A DNA stretch of 64,000 bases from Mesorhizobium wenxiniae (lineage in GTDB: Bacteria > Pseudomonadota > Alphaproteobacteria > Rhizobiales > Rhizobiaceae), in assembly GCF_002284535.1 (NCBI RefSeq), contig NZ_NPKH01000024.1:62001-126000 (forward strand), in the 5' to 3' direction. The notes beneath the pieces were generated by a model that made no database searches, was not told the origin of the DNA, and worked only from the letters and a program-made list of their open reading frames with translations. How positions within the stretch are numbered: position 1 is the stretch's first letter; each line of letters begins with the position of its first letter. A program made the translations under genes and the position numbers. This document shows, piece after piece, positions 34,288-42,417 of this stretch.

Positions 34288-37260
34288 TCATCCCAGCACG
34301 GCCTCGACCCTGGCAACAAAGTCATCGAGCGAGCGATCCCCGCGAATCTCGATGCGCGGAAGGTCGATGGGATCGCAATCGAGGTCCGCCGGGCCGTGTC
34401 TGCCGCCGAAGCCGATCCGATAGCCGCACTCCTTGGCCAGCCTGCCAAGCCGTCGATCGGTGACAGAAAAGGGTGCCGCGAACGCCGTGGTTAGCCGACC
34501 GGTCCACCGTTCGATGAACATACGAGAGCGAAGCAGCTCGCTGGCCAAGTCAGAGCTCGACAGACCATCTATCGCGCGATGCGTCGCCAGATGGCTTCCG
34601 AAGAATGCACCTTCGGCAGCGAGGCGTCGCACCGTCCCGGCGTCCATAAGCTGCGTTGGCGGACCGCTGTCGGCGTCCCACAGTGCACTTTCACCCACCA
34701 GGTCCGTCACCAGGAACACTTCCGCGGTCAGGTCGTTCGCGCGCAAGATCGGCCAGGCATGGTCGGCAAAGTTCTGGAAGCCGTCATCGAAGGTGATGAG
34801 CACTGGGCGGCCAACGAAAGGTTGACGGTTGGCGATGAACCATTCCAGCTGCTCGGACCTAATCGCGTGAAAGCCATTGGCGCGCAGCCATGACATCTGG
34901 CTGTGGAATGCGGCCGGCGTGAGCCGAAAACGGGCGAGCGCGGCCGGACCTTCATCGGAGACGCTGTGATACATGAGGACAGGGATACGCTGCCGCCGCT
35001 CGCTACGCGCAACGTCGCGGCGCAAGGCCCGCGCCCCGCCCCAGACGATATTTCGCGCGACCCCGATTTCAAGGCGCGCGCGGATTGGCACTTGATCAAC
35101 CATCGGTTCCGTCGCCACGTCGTCCGGTGACAGGCGGCGGAAGCGGTCTATGCGATAGAGCTCGGTCTGGATCGATTGATCGAGGACGAGGCCTTCGGTC
35201 CCTGCCAGCGTCTCTGAGATCGCTTGTGCACCGAATGTGTTCCAGTCGAAGCCGGTCCTTTCAACATTGTCACGTAACACGAATGCGTGTGCGTTGATGA
35301 AACTGCCGCCAGGCGCCAATGCCTCAACGATTTTTTTGGCGATGCGCCGCAACTCGGCGAGATCATCCAGATAGTAGAGCACTTCCGAACAGACGATCAG
35401 GTCCATCTCACCCGGCAGCGTGTCCACGCAAAAATCCAGTACGCCGAACTCAACATTCGGCTGATCGCTGCATCGCGCGCGCGCTCGCCCGATGGCTACG
35501 GCGGAAATGTCAGTTGCGGTCAAATGGCCCACTCGCGGCGCCAGCTGCCGCGTGAAGTGCCCCTCCGCGCAGGCGAGCTCAAGCGCCCGTCCGATCGGAC
35601 CGGCAGGCAGAATTTCGAGCTGCCGCTCATATTTTTCCTGCTCATAAGACGAACCGTAGTTCCAGGGATCCTCGATCGCGAAACGGCGATTCCAGAACGA
35701 CGTGCGATCATTGTCGTGCCCATCCGCGGCCGATGCACGGCGTGGCGCTGCAAGCGGCTCTGTCGCTTCGGCGCTCGACCGAACCAGCCCCCGCGCTTCC
35801 GCGGCCAACCGCGCGAGTTTGCCGAAGTGGCTGTCCCGATCGGACCGGCGTCCCGCGATGGACAACAATGCCTCGGCTGCAAACATGTTTGACTTGTCGG
35901 CACCGGCGCCCTGCTGCGGGGCATGTACAGGCGATCGCCTCGCAAGTCGCGCGGCACTGTGTATAAGCCGCTCAGGGGGCACGAAATTCCGGATCAATTC
36001 AATCCAATGGCGCCTTGTCACTTTCCCGAGTACGCCGAACTGCACGACAGCCTCGATCTGGCCATCCATCATCAGATAGGCATAAATTTGATCGATTCCT
36101 TTCGGCAATTCGATCGAGGCCGGATTTCGAGCGTCGACGCGAATTCCGAGTGTCCGCGCCAGTCTGCGCGGCGCGGCAAGATCGTCGAAGTCGAGAAGCA
36201 TTTCCTCAAGCTGATACTGGACGCGGCGACCCGCGACGGGATCGTCCCAGACCTTGCCGAGTTCGGTGATCAACTCGGTGAGGGAGCCGCCGAACCTGTC
36301 CCAGCTGGCAGCCAATTGCGCTGGCACCGATAGGCTTCCTACCATAAGGCCATCGAAGGCCACCTTGGCGATGTCACGCGCCCACTTACGTCCGGCCGGG
36401 AGCGCGCGCAGGGACTGCGGGCTGATCGAGCGGCGGCCGCTGCCGCAATCCGACGCGGCGTTCCATAACGCGAACCACGCGAGTGCTTCGGAAGCGGTGC
36501 GGCCGTCCGCCTCGATCGCTCCATTGGCGTGAGCCGACGCTGGGTGGTCGACCCGGGGGTCAGCAGAAAAGCCGCGGGCGATCACGATTTCCGCATCGGC
36601 CAGCATCTGCGTCGAATTGCGGGTGAGCGAGTTGGGGCTGGTCCGATACAAAGCGAGCGGCTCGTCGACCATCACCCAACGTTTGCCTAGACGTGCGAGG
36701 CGCTGCCACAGATCCCAGTCCTCGCAGGTGCGCAGCGAAACATCGAAGCCGCCCAACTCGACAATTGTCTTCCGGTCGACCAGCAGCGCGTGAGTGCGAA
36801 TGGCGCACCGGCGCGCGAATGTTTCGAAGGGCTGGATCGCAATCTCCGTCGGGATGCTCGACGGGGTGAGTTGGCCATCGGGCATCACGCGCCGGGAACC
36901 GCAATAGGCGGCGACCGCATCGGGCGCGTGTTCAAGTGCGGCCAGCATTTTCGCAAGGAAGCTGGCGTCCACCCAATCGTCCGCATCCAGGAACATGAGC
37001 CAGCGGCCGCGCGCTGTCGAAATCCCGCAATTGCGCGCGCCGGCGGCGCTATGCGCGCAAGAACTCAACGTCCGAAACCGGGCATCGCGCTCCACATAAC
37101 CGGCGACAATCGCGGCGGTGGCGTCCTTGGAGGCGTCGTCGACGACGATCGCCTCCCAGTCCATTATTTCCTGATCGAGAAGGCAATCGAGTGCGCGCGC
37201 CAGCGTTACCTCAGCGTTGTGCGCAGGAACCACGATTGAAACCAAAGGATTATGCACCAC
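34288..37260 (-). CDS. Three-domain fusion: GT2 glycosyltransferase, SAM methyltransferase, polysaccharide deacetylase
   Basis: A 990-residue protein with three enzyme domains. Residues 1-230 are a GT2 domain (PLVSIVVPAHNAEVTLARAL, then FLDADDW as the DxD-type metal site). Residues about 230-510 are a helical linker. Residues about 520-700 are a NodS-like methyltransferase (ALELACAEGHFTRQLAP, then LIVCSEVLYYLDDL). Residues about 755-990 are a NodB-like deacetylase (RIPVLMYHSVSD, ITFDDGF near 823, GSHLATH near 892). One chain could thus transfer a sugar, N-methylate and deacetylate it, the same chemistry as early Nod-factor synthesis, though the GT2 domain is not NodC-like. No signal peptide or membrane span. 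It stands alone on the minus strand. Confidence 0.87.
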   Translation of the reverse strand: MVHNPLVSIVVPAHNAEVTLARALDCLLDQEIMDWEAIVVDDASKDATAAIVAGYVERDARFRTLSSCAHSAAGARNCGISTARGRWLMFLDADDWVDASFLAKMLAALEHAPDAVAAYCGSRRVMPDGQLTPSSIPTEIAIQPFETFARRCAIRTHALLVDRKTIVELGGFDVSLRTCEDWDLWQRLARLGKRWVMVDEPLALYRTSPNSLTRNSTQMLADAEIVIARGFSADPRVDHPASAHANGAIEADGRTASEALAWFALWNAASDCGSGRRSISPQSLRALPAGRKWARDIAKVAFDGLMVGSLSVPAQLAASWDRFGGSLTELITELGKVWDDPVAGRRVQYQLEEMLLDFDDLAAPRRLARTLGIRVDARNPASIELPKGIDQIYAYLMMDGQIEAVVQFGVLGKVTRRHWIELIRNFVPPERLIHSAARLARRSPVHAPQQGAGADKSNMFAAEALLSIAGRRSDRDSHFGKLARLAAEARGLVRSSAEATEPLAAPRRASAADGHDNDRTSFWNRRFAIEDPWNYGSSYEQEKYERQLEILPAGPIGRALELACAEGHFTRQLAPRVGHLTATDISAVAIGRARARCSDQPNVEFGVLDFCVDTLPGEMDLIVCSEVLYYLDDLAELRRIAKKIVEALAPGGSFINAHAFVLRDNVERTGFDWNTFGAQAISETLAGTEGLVLDQSIQTELYRIDRFRRLSPDDVATEPMVDQVPIRARLEIGVARNIVWGGARALRRDVARSERRQRIPVLMYHSVSDEGPAALARFRLTPAAFHSQMSWLRANGFHAIRSEQLEWFIANRQPFVGRPVLITFDDGFQNFADHAWPILRANDLTAEVFLVTDLVGESALWDADSGPPTQLMDAGTVRRLAAEGAFFGSHLATHRAIDGLSSSDLASELLRSRMFIERWTGRLTTAFAAPFSVTDRRLGRLAKECGYRIGFGGRHGPADLDCDPIDLPRIEIRGDRSLDDFVARVEAVLG

Positions 37261-38167
37261 GCCGTCTTACCCGTGCCTGGTTCGAAGGTAGAACAAGAGT
37301 CCCGAAACATAGCCGGCGATTCCTGCCAAAGGGAACGGTCCTCAGGGACGCTGCGTCCAAACAGTCTCCTGCGAACTCTTCCGAGCCGCCGCGACGCCGC
37401 CATTTGGCTGCGGAGCGAGCTTGCTCCTGTCGTGCTACCGATGCTGGAAGCCTGGCGCAGCATTCGCATCCGTGCCGCCGAGCTTGGGCGCCAGCTGTCG
37501 CAGATGCACGTCAAAGCCAAGCATGCCGCATACTCATGTCGATCCCCGGAGTCGGCTCCATGACCACGAGCTATGGTCCCTGGCACCGTATGAGTGAACA
37601 GCTACGGCAGACTGACGTCTTTTGCAATCGGGGGCGCCGTAAATGCAAGCTCACTGAAGCTTTGGTGTGAATGACTGCCGTTATTGGGACAATTGCTCCC
37701 CCCTGTCGACCGAAACGCCCCGCATTCTCGAACAGCCATTCTCCGTGCGAAAGAGGACCTCCCTTCTACCGTTGGGCCTCGCATAGGAAGCGGATCGTCG
37801 CAGTATACAGCCGGGTGCGAGACAGTATGTGGGCCGCCAGACCAGCTAATTTAGATACTTCTAATGAGTCTGCGCTACTTAATTGCGCTCCAGTAGCTAT
37901 AGACGGAACATTGTATTACTCATTTCGATAGTAGATTGCGTCCAATGGTCGATTAGATTAGCCGGTTATGGCTGCTATCACAAAGAGATGCGAGAGCGAC
38001 ACCAATCGGAACTCGTGCATTTGCTGCTAGTCGAAGAGATGTAAAAGGGACGCACGAATTGGCTTACGTCAAGAAGATTCCGGCTTGCGAGCCGGGTATT
38101 TTGCTGACATGCTTGGGTGTTTTTGAGTTTTGCACTGTGGCAGGTGTTCAAATGAAGGGGCATAAGG
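37261..38167. other. Long intergenic region, AT-rich in its right half
   Basis: About 900 bases without an intact gene. The left half carries an IS110-type remnant. From about 37800 to 38160 the DNA is markedly AT-richer than its surroundings and probably contains the promoter of the four-gene GTPase operon. GAAGGGG at 38153-38159 is a suitable ribosome-binding site for ATG 38168. I found no tRNA, riboswitch or clear terminator. Confidence 0.6.
37400..37600 (+). pseudogene. IS110-family transposase remnant (frameshifted)
   Basis: Two adjacent frames together resemble the middle of an IS110-type transposase. LPMLEAWRSIRIRAAELGR is in one frame (about 37438-37530) and CRILMSIPGVGSMTTS in the next (about 37530-37580); the IPGVG motif is the hallmark of the transposase C-terminal region. 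Both ends and the catalytic DEDD part are missing. It marks an old insertion next to the GTPase operon. Confidence 0.55.
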
Positions 38168-38833
38168 ATGGCTAAGGAATCTTCGAATACCGCTTCTTCA
38201 GCAAATAAAGCGGACGAAAATCTGATAAGTAATGCAGACGGAAACGGGCTGGCCTTCATGGGGGTCCAGGCTCGCGAGAGCGGGGTCTCCGGCGACGCTG
38301 TAGGTGTCGACAAGATACGTGATCTGCTGTTCGGCAACCAGATGCAGGACTACGACCGCCGTTTTTCCAAGCTTGAAGAACGGTTCTTGCAGCGCTTCAA
38401 GGATGTAGAATCCGAGGCCAAGCGCAATCTTGAAATGTACGAGTCAAATGCAAAGAAGCAGGTCGAATCGCTCGCGGCGCAATTGCGGAACGAAAAAGAT
38501 GCACGAGCCGAGGCCGACAAGGAGATTGACCGGAATCTTCGTGAGCAAAATCAGGCGCTTGAAAAGCAGGTGCGCGCGTTGTCGGATCAATTGAGCGAGC
38601 TTGAGCGCGAAGTCGCGGACCGGATAAATCGAAGCGATCAATTGCTGCGTGAGGAAATCAAGCAAAAGAATGAAAGCATGCAGATGCTAATGGAGAAAAT
38701 GTTTTCCGATCTCAGCAACGTCAAGACCGACCGAAATCTTTTGGCTGGCCTGTTTGTCGAGGTTGCAAAATGTCTAAATCAGGATCCCGTCGGCAGCAAG
38801 AGCAACTCGGAACGTAGTTGGAAAGTGAGTTGA
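38168..38833 (+). CDS. Coiled-coil protein of the GTPase operon
   Basis: A 221-residue soluble protein. Residues 1-45 are Ser/Asn/Ala-rich and probably disordered. Then comes the motif VDKIRDLLFGNQMQDYD, which I associate with partner proteins encoded beside bacterial Rab-like GTPases and OmpA-domain proteins. A coiled coil follows from about residue 60 to 185, rich in Glu, Lys, Gln and Leu heptads. It has no catalytic motif and probably links the GTPase or cyclase to the membrane protein. It is the first gene of the operon and lies 7 bases before the next start. Confidence 0.8.
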   Translation: MAKESSNTASSANKADENLISNADGNGLAFMGVQARESGVSGDAVGVDKIRDLLFGNQMQDYDRRFSKLEERFLQRFKDVESEAKRNLEMYESNAKKQVESLAAQLRNEKDARAEADKEIDRNLREQNQALEKQVRALSDQLSELEREVADRINRSDQLLREEIKQKNESMQMLMEKMFSDLSNVKTDRNLLAGLFVEVAKCLNQDPVGSKSNSERSWKVS

Positions 38834-38840
38834 TCGGAAC

Positions 38841-41800
38841 TTGACGTCGACCGTCGACCCAATCAGCCTTCCTCAAAGAGCAGCTTCGAACGATACAGAG
38901 ATTGATCGCGAGGCCCTGGCTAATCTTTTGGTCGAAATTGCCCGGAACGTTGATCCGGACTATCGTGCGCGTTTCCACGGAGTTCCCACCGCCGATCCTC
39001 GCATGGAAACGCTGCGCCAGTTGCTGGTCGGCCGCGAAATTTCGGAGCTTTCACGAGTTTCGCACCTGCTCGACGAACCCGAGCAGCTTGCGTCTGCAGT
39101 TGGGGGTGTTCTCCCCAGTGCAGCCGCACGTGCGCCTCATGCGCAACTCGGCGAGGCACTTGCGCCAGCTGTCGAGAGGGCCGTGCAACGGTCAATCCAG
39201 AAGAGCCCGCGTACGCTTACGGATATACTATACCCGGTGTTTCTGCCGGCAATTCGCAAGTCGATCGGGGAAAAGATCGATCAGACCTTTCAGTCGCTGA
39301 ATGAAACTTTAAGACATATATTTACTTGGCATGGGCTCAAGTGGAGATTTGAAGCTTGGAGAACGGGCGCAAGCTTCTCAGAAGTTGTTCTTAAGCATTC
39401 TCTTGTCTATCGTGTAGAGCATGTCTTTCTGATTAACCGCAATTCCGGGCTTTTGATAGCGCATGTAACCGCCGATAATGCAACGAGCGAAGATCCGCAA
39501 CTCATTTCTTCGATGCTTAGTGCAATTCAAGATTTTGTGAAAGACTCATTTAACGAGAAAGAACAGAGCGGCCTCGACACTATCCGTTTTGGGGAGCTTC
39601 GTCTCTGGTCGGAAGTTGGGCCGTTTGCGACCTTGGTTGCGGTGATCCGGGGAAATCCGCCAGAGGAATTACATGAAATAGTTCGCGATGTGTTGCTTCG
39701 CATCCATGATGAATGCTCACAGGCTTTAGAGCAGTTTGACGGCGACAGTTCGCAGTTGGCCGGCGTAGAGACGCTGTTGCAGACCTGCGTTGAACTGAAG
39801 CAGGAGGACTCTAACCAAGGATTTCCTTGGCTGGTGGTGGCTGCAGTCCTGCTGGTTTTGATTCCGGCAGGCGGTTGGTTTCTTCTTTCCTGGCAATCCG
39901 GGCAACGCTGGCAGGCCTATGTGTCGCGGCTGAGTACCCAGCCGGGCATCATCGTTGCCGAACAAAAGGTGCGCGATGGCCAATTCTATATTGCCGGCCT
40001 GAGAGATCCGCTTGCCGCCGACCCGCTGTCGCTGTTGTCCGGAACGCAGGTCGATCCCGCCCGCGTTCATTCGCAGTGGCAATTCTATCAGAGCCTTGAG
40101 CCGGAGTTCGTGCTGAAGCGGCTAACGGCGTCGCTGGCTCCGCCGGATTCAGTGCGACTTTCGATCGTCAATGATCGCATCGTTGCCGAGGGTGAGGCTC
40201 CCGACACCTGGATAGATCGGGCACGCGCAGCGGCCCGACAGCTTTCGGCAGGCGGACCGGTATTCGATATCTCCAGGGTCCGTGATGTGAGCCCCGAAGC
40301 ACGCGCGGCGGAGCACTGGCAGGCCTATGTGTCGCGACTTGAGGTCCAACCGGGCATCATCGTTGCCGAACAAAAGGTGCGCGATGGCCAATTCTATATT
40401 GCCGGCCTGAGAGATCCGCTTGCCGCCGACCCGCTGTCGCTGTTGTCCGGAACGCAGGTCGATCCCGCCCGCGTTCATTCGCAGTGGCAATTCTATCAGA
40501 GCCTTGAGCCGGAGTTCGTGCTGAAGCGGCTAACCGCGTCGCTGACCCCGCCGAAATCGGTTCGGCTTTCGATCGTCGAGGATCGCATCGTTGCCGAGGG
40601 TGAGGCTCCCGACACCTGGATAGATCGGGCACGCGCGGCGGCCCGACAGCTTTCGGCAGGCGGACCGGTATTCGATATCTCCGGGGTTCGTGATGTGAGC
40701 CCCGAAGCACGCGCGGCGGAGCACTGGCAGGCCTATGTGTCGCGACTTGAGGCCCAACCGGGGATCATCGTTGCCGAACAAAAGGTGCGCGATGGCCAAT
40801 TCTACATTGCCGGCCTGAGAGACCCGCTTGCCGCCGACCCGCAGGCTCTGCTGTCCGGAACGGAGGTCGATCCTGCCCGCGTTCATTCGCAGTGGCAATT
40901 CTATCAGAGCCTTGATCCGGAGTTCGTGCTGAAGCGGCTAACCGCGTCACTGACCCCGCCGAAATCGGTTCGGCTTTCGATCGTCGAGGATCGCATCGTT
41001 GCCGAGGGTGAGGCTCCCGACACCTGGATAGATCGGGCACGCGCGGCGGCCCGACAGCTTTCGGCAGGCGGACCGGTATTCGACATCTCCAAGGTTCGTG
41101 ATGTGAGCCCCGAAGCACGCGCGGCGGAGCACTGGCAGACTTATGTGTCGCGACTTGAGGCCCAACCGGGAATCATCGTCGCCCAACAAAGGGCGAGGGG
41201 TGGACACTTCTATATTTCCGGCCTGAGAGACCCGCAGGCCGCCGACCCGCAGGCTCTGCTGTCCGGAACAGGGGTTGATCCGGCTCGCGTTCATTCGCAG
41301 TGGCAATTCTATCAGAGCCTCGATCCGAAGTTCGTGCTGAAGCGGCTGGTGGCGTCGCTTGCTCCGCCGACATCGGTTCGGCTTATGACCATCCAGGATC
41401 GCATCGTTGCCGTGGGTGAGGCCCCTGCCGCCTGGATAAACCGGGCGCGGGTCGCCTCCCAACAGCTGTCCGCGGACGGACTCTCTCTAGATATTTCCGA
41501 GCTGCGTGAGTCGACCCCTCAGGAACTCACGCATTTGAGGGACACTATTCAAGCGGTCGACATTTTCTTCGATTCTGGCAAGGCTGTACCGGGACCAGAG
41601 CAATTGCCGGTTCTCGACAAATTGTCGAATCAGTTGAAGGAATTGGCCAAGGATGCCCGCGAGGCAGGCGTAACAGCCCAGTTCATGTTGACCGGCCATT
41701 CGGACGCGACGGGCCGTGAAACGGCCAACGTGTCGATCAGCGCCGCCCGCGCGGAGACAGTTCGTGCGCTTCTCAAGAAGCGCGGCGTCGATCCGGAATT

Positions 41801-41906
41801 GCTCTTGGTTCGCGGCGCGGGCACCTTTGAGCCAGCGGAGGCTGAAAATAGCCGAACCGGGAGCTCCGCCAATCGCAGAGTTTCGGTTACGGTAAATTTC
41901 CACTAG
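38841..41906 (+). CDS. Inner-membrane protein with four long repeats and an OmpA-type peptidoglycan-binding end
   Basis: A 1021-residue protein starting at TTG 38841. Residues 1-325 form a cytoplasmic domain (includes WRFEAWRTGASFSEVVLKH and VEHVFLINRNSGLLIAHV). One membrane span lies at about 329-351 (LVVAAVLLVLIPAGGWFLL). Four repeats of 136 residues fill 357-898, each starting with W-Q-x-Y-V-S-R-L and carrying PGIIVAEQKVRDGQFYIAGL or a variant. Residues about 900-1021 are an OmpA domain with IFFDSGKAV, GHSDATG and SAARAETVRALL; the peptidoglycan-binding Asp955 and Arg970 are kept with the usual spacing of 15. The topology spans cytoplasm to cell wall, which suits a sensor or anchor. Confidence 0.87.
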   Translation: MTSTVDPISLPQRAASNDTEIDREALANLLVEIARNVDPDYRARFHGVPTADPRMETLRQLLVGREISELSRVSHLLDEPEQLASAVGGVLPSAAARAPHAQLGEALAPAVERAVQRSIQKSPRTLTDILYPVFLPAIRKSIGEKIDQTFQSLNETLRHIFTWHGLKWRFEAWRTGASFSEVVLKHSLVYRVEHVFLINRNSGLLIAHVTADNATSEDPQLISSMLSAIQDFVKDSFNEKEQSGLDTIRFGELRLWSEVGPFATLVAVIRGNPPEELHEIVRDVLLRIHDECSQALEQFDGDSSQLAGVETLLQTCVELKQEDSNQGFPWLVVAAVLLVLIPAGGWFLLSWQSGQRWQAYVSRLSTQPGIIVAEQKVRDGQFYIAGLRDPLAADPLSLLSGTQVDPARVHSQWQFYQSLEPEFVLKRLTASLAPPDSVRLSIVNDRIVAEGEAPDTWIDRARAAARQLSAGGPVFDISRVRDVSPEARAAEHWQAYVSRLEVQPGIIVAEQKVRDGQFYIAGLRDPLAADPLSLLSGTQVDPARVHSQWQFYQSLEPEFVLKRLTASLTPPKSVRLSIVEDRIVAEGEAPDTWIDRARAAARQLSAGGPVFDISGVRDVSPEARAAEHWQAYVSRLEAQPGIIVAEQKVRDGQFYIAGLRDPLAADPQALLSGTEVDPARVHSQWQFYQSLDPEFVLKRLTASLTPPKSVRLSIVEDRIVAEGEAPDTWIDRARAAARQLSAGGPVFDISKVRDVSPEARAAEHWQTYVSRLEAQPGIIVAQQRARGGHFYISGLRDPQAADPQALLSGTGVDPARVHSQWQFYQSLDPKFVLKRLVASLAPPTSVRLMTIQDRIVAVGEAPAAWINRARVASQQLSADGLSLDISELRESTPQELTHLRDTIQAVDIFFDSGKAVPGPEQLPVLDKLSNQLKELAKDAREAGVTAQFMLTGHSDATGRETANVSISAARAETVRALLKKRGVDPELLLVRGAGTFEPAEAENSRTGSSANRRVSVTVNFH
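39909..41540. repeat. Four tandem 408-bp repeats inside the OmpA-domain gene
   Basis: Units begin at 39909, 40317, 40725 and 41133, exactly 408 bp (136 codons) apart. The first three are almost identical in DNA over most of their length, including silent positions; the fourth is clearly diverged. This points to recent expansion or gene conversion in frame. Each protein unit has a BON-like pattern (short helix, strand, DRIVAEGEAPDTWIDRARAAA). Confidence 0.95.
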
Positions 41907-41922
41907 GGCGGAGCCCAGGATA

Positions 41923-42414
41923 TTGCAAAAGAAGATCTGCATGTTGGGCGGGTTCGCTGTCGGAAAGACGAGTCTGGTTCGCAGGTTTGTGCAAAGCATC
42001 TTTTCAGAAACCTACTTGACCACGGTGGGAGTGAAAATCGACAAGAAGAGTGTCGTATTGCCCGATAAAACCGTGGATCTGATTTTGTGGGATTTGGCCG
42101 GCGAAGACGATATCGGCTCGTTCCGCGTCAGCTATGTGCGAGGTGCGAGCGGGCTCGTGCTTGTCGTCGATGGAACCCGTGCCGCTACTCTTGCCGTGGC
42201 GCTCACGCTGCGCGAGCGGGCCGAGGCCGAATTCGGCGCTATGCCGTTCGTATTGCTGTTCAACAAATCCGATCTGGCCGATCGGTGGGCAATATCGGAT
42301 AGTGAGATTAACGAACTGAGGCAACTTGGGTGGCAAATCTATCTAACAAGTGCGCTTTCGGGTGAATGTGTTGATGATGCGTTTCGTCAGCTTGCTTCGA
42401 TGGTTGCCAAATAG
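41923..42414 (+). CDS. Rab/Ras-like small GTPase
   Basis: A 163-residue GTPase from TTG 41923. G1 is GGFAVGKTS (Lys15, Thr16), switch I is ETYLTTVGVKI with Thr34, G3 is WDLAGED at 56-62, G4 is NKSD at 114-117 and G5 is TSAL near 142. The numbering happens to match Ras; the position of catalytic Gln61 is Glu61, which may slow intrinsic hydrolysis or require a partner. There is no C-terminal cysteine for prenylation, so membrane attachment must come from the operon partners. It is a complete G domain of the bacterial Rab-like group, not an Era/EngA or MglA type. It lies 16 bases after the OmpA-domain gene and 3 before the cyclase. Confidence 0.9.
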   Translation: MQKKICMLGGFAVGKTSLVRRFVQSIFSETYLTTVGVKIDKKSVVLPDKTVDLILWDLAGEDDIGSFRVSYVRGASGLVLVVDGTRAATLAVALTLRERAEAEFGAMPFVLLFNKSDLADRWAISDSEINELRQLGWQIYLTSALSGECVDDAFRQLASMVAK

Positions 42415-42417
42415 ACC

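Noticed and set aside
34288..37260. Symbiosis (nod) locus
   Set aside because: NodS- and NodB-like domains are present, but there is no NodA, NodC, nod box or nif/fix gene in the window.
39909..41540. CRISPR array
   Set aside because: The repeats are 408 bp, contiguous and in frame within a protein-coding gene, without spacers. No CRISPR-like array was seen elsewhere.
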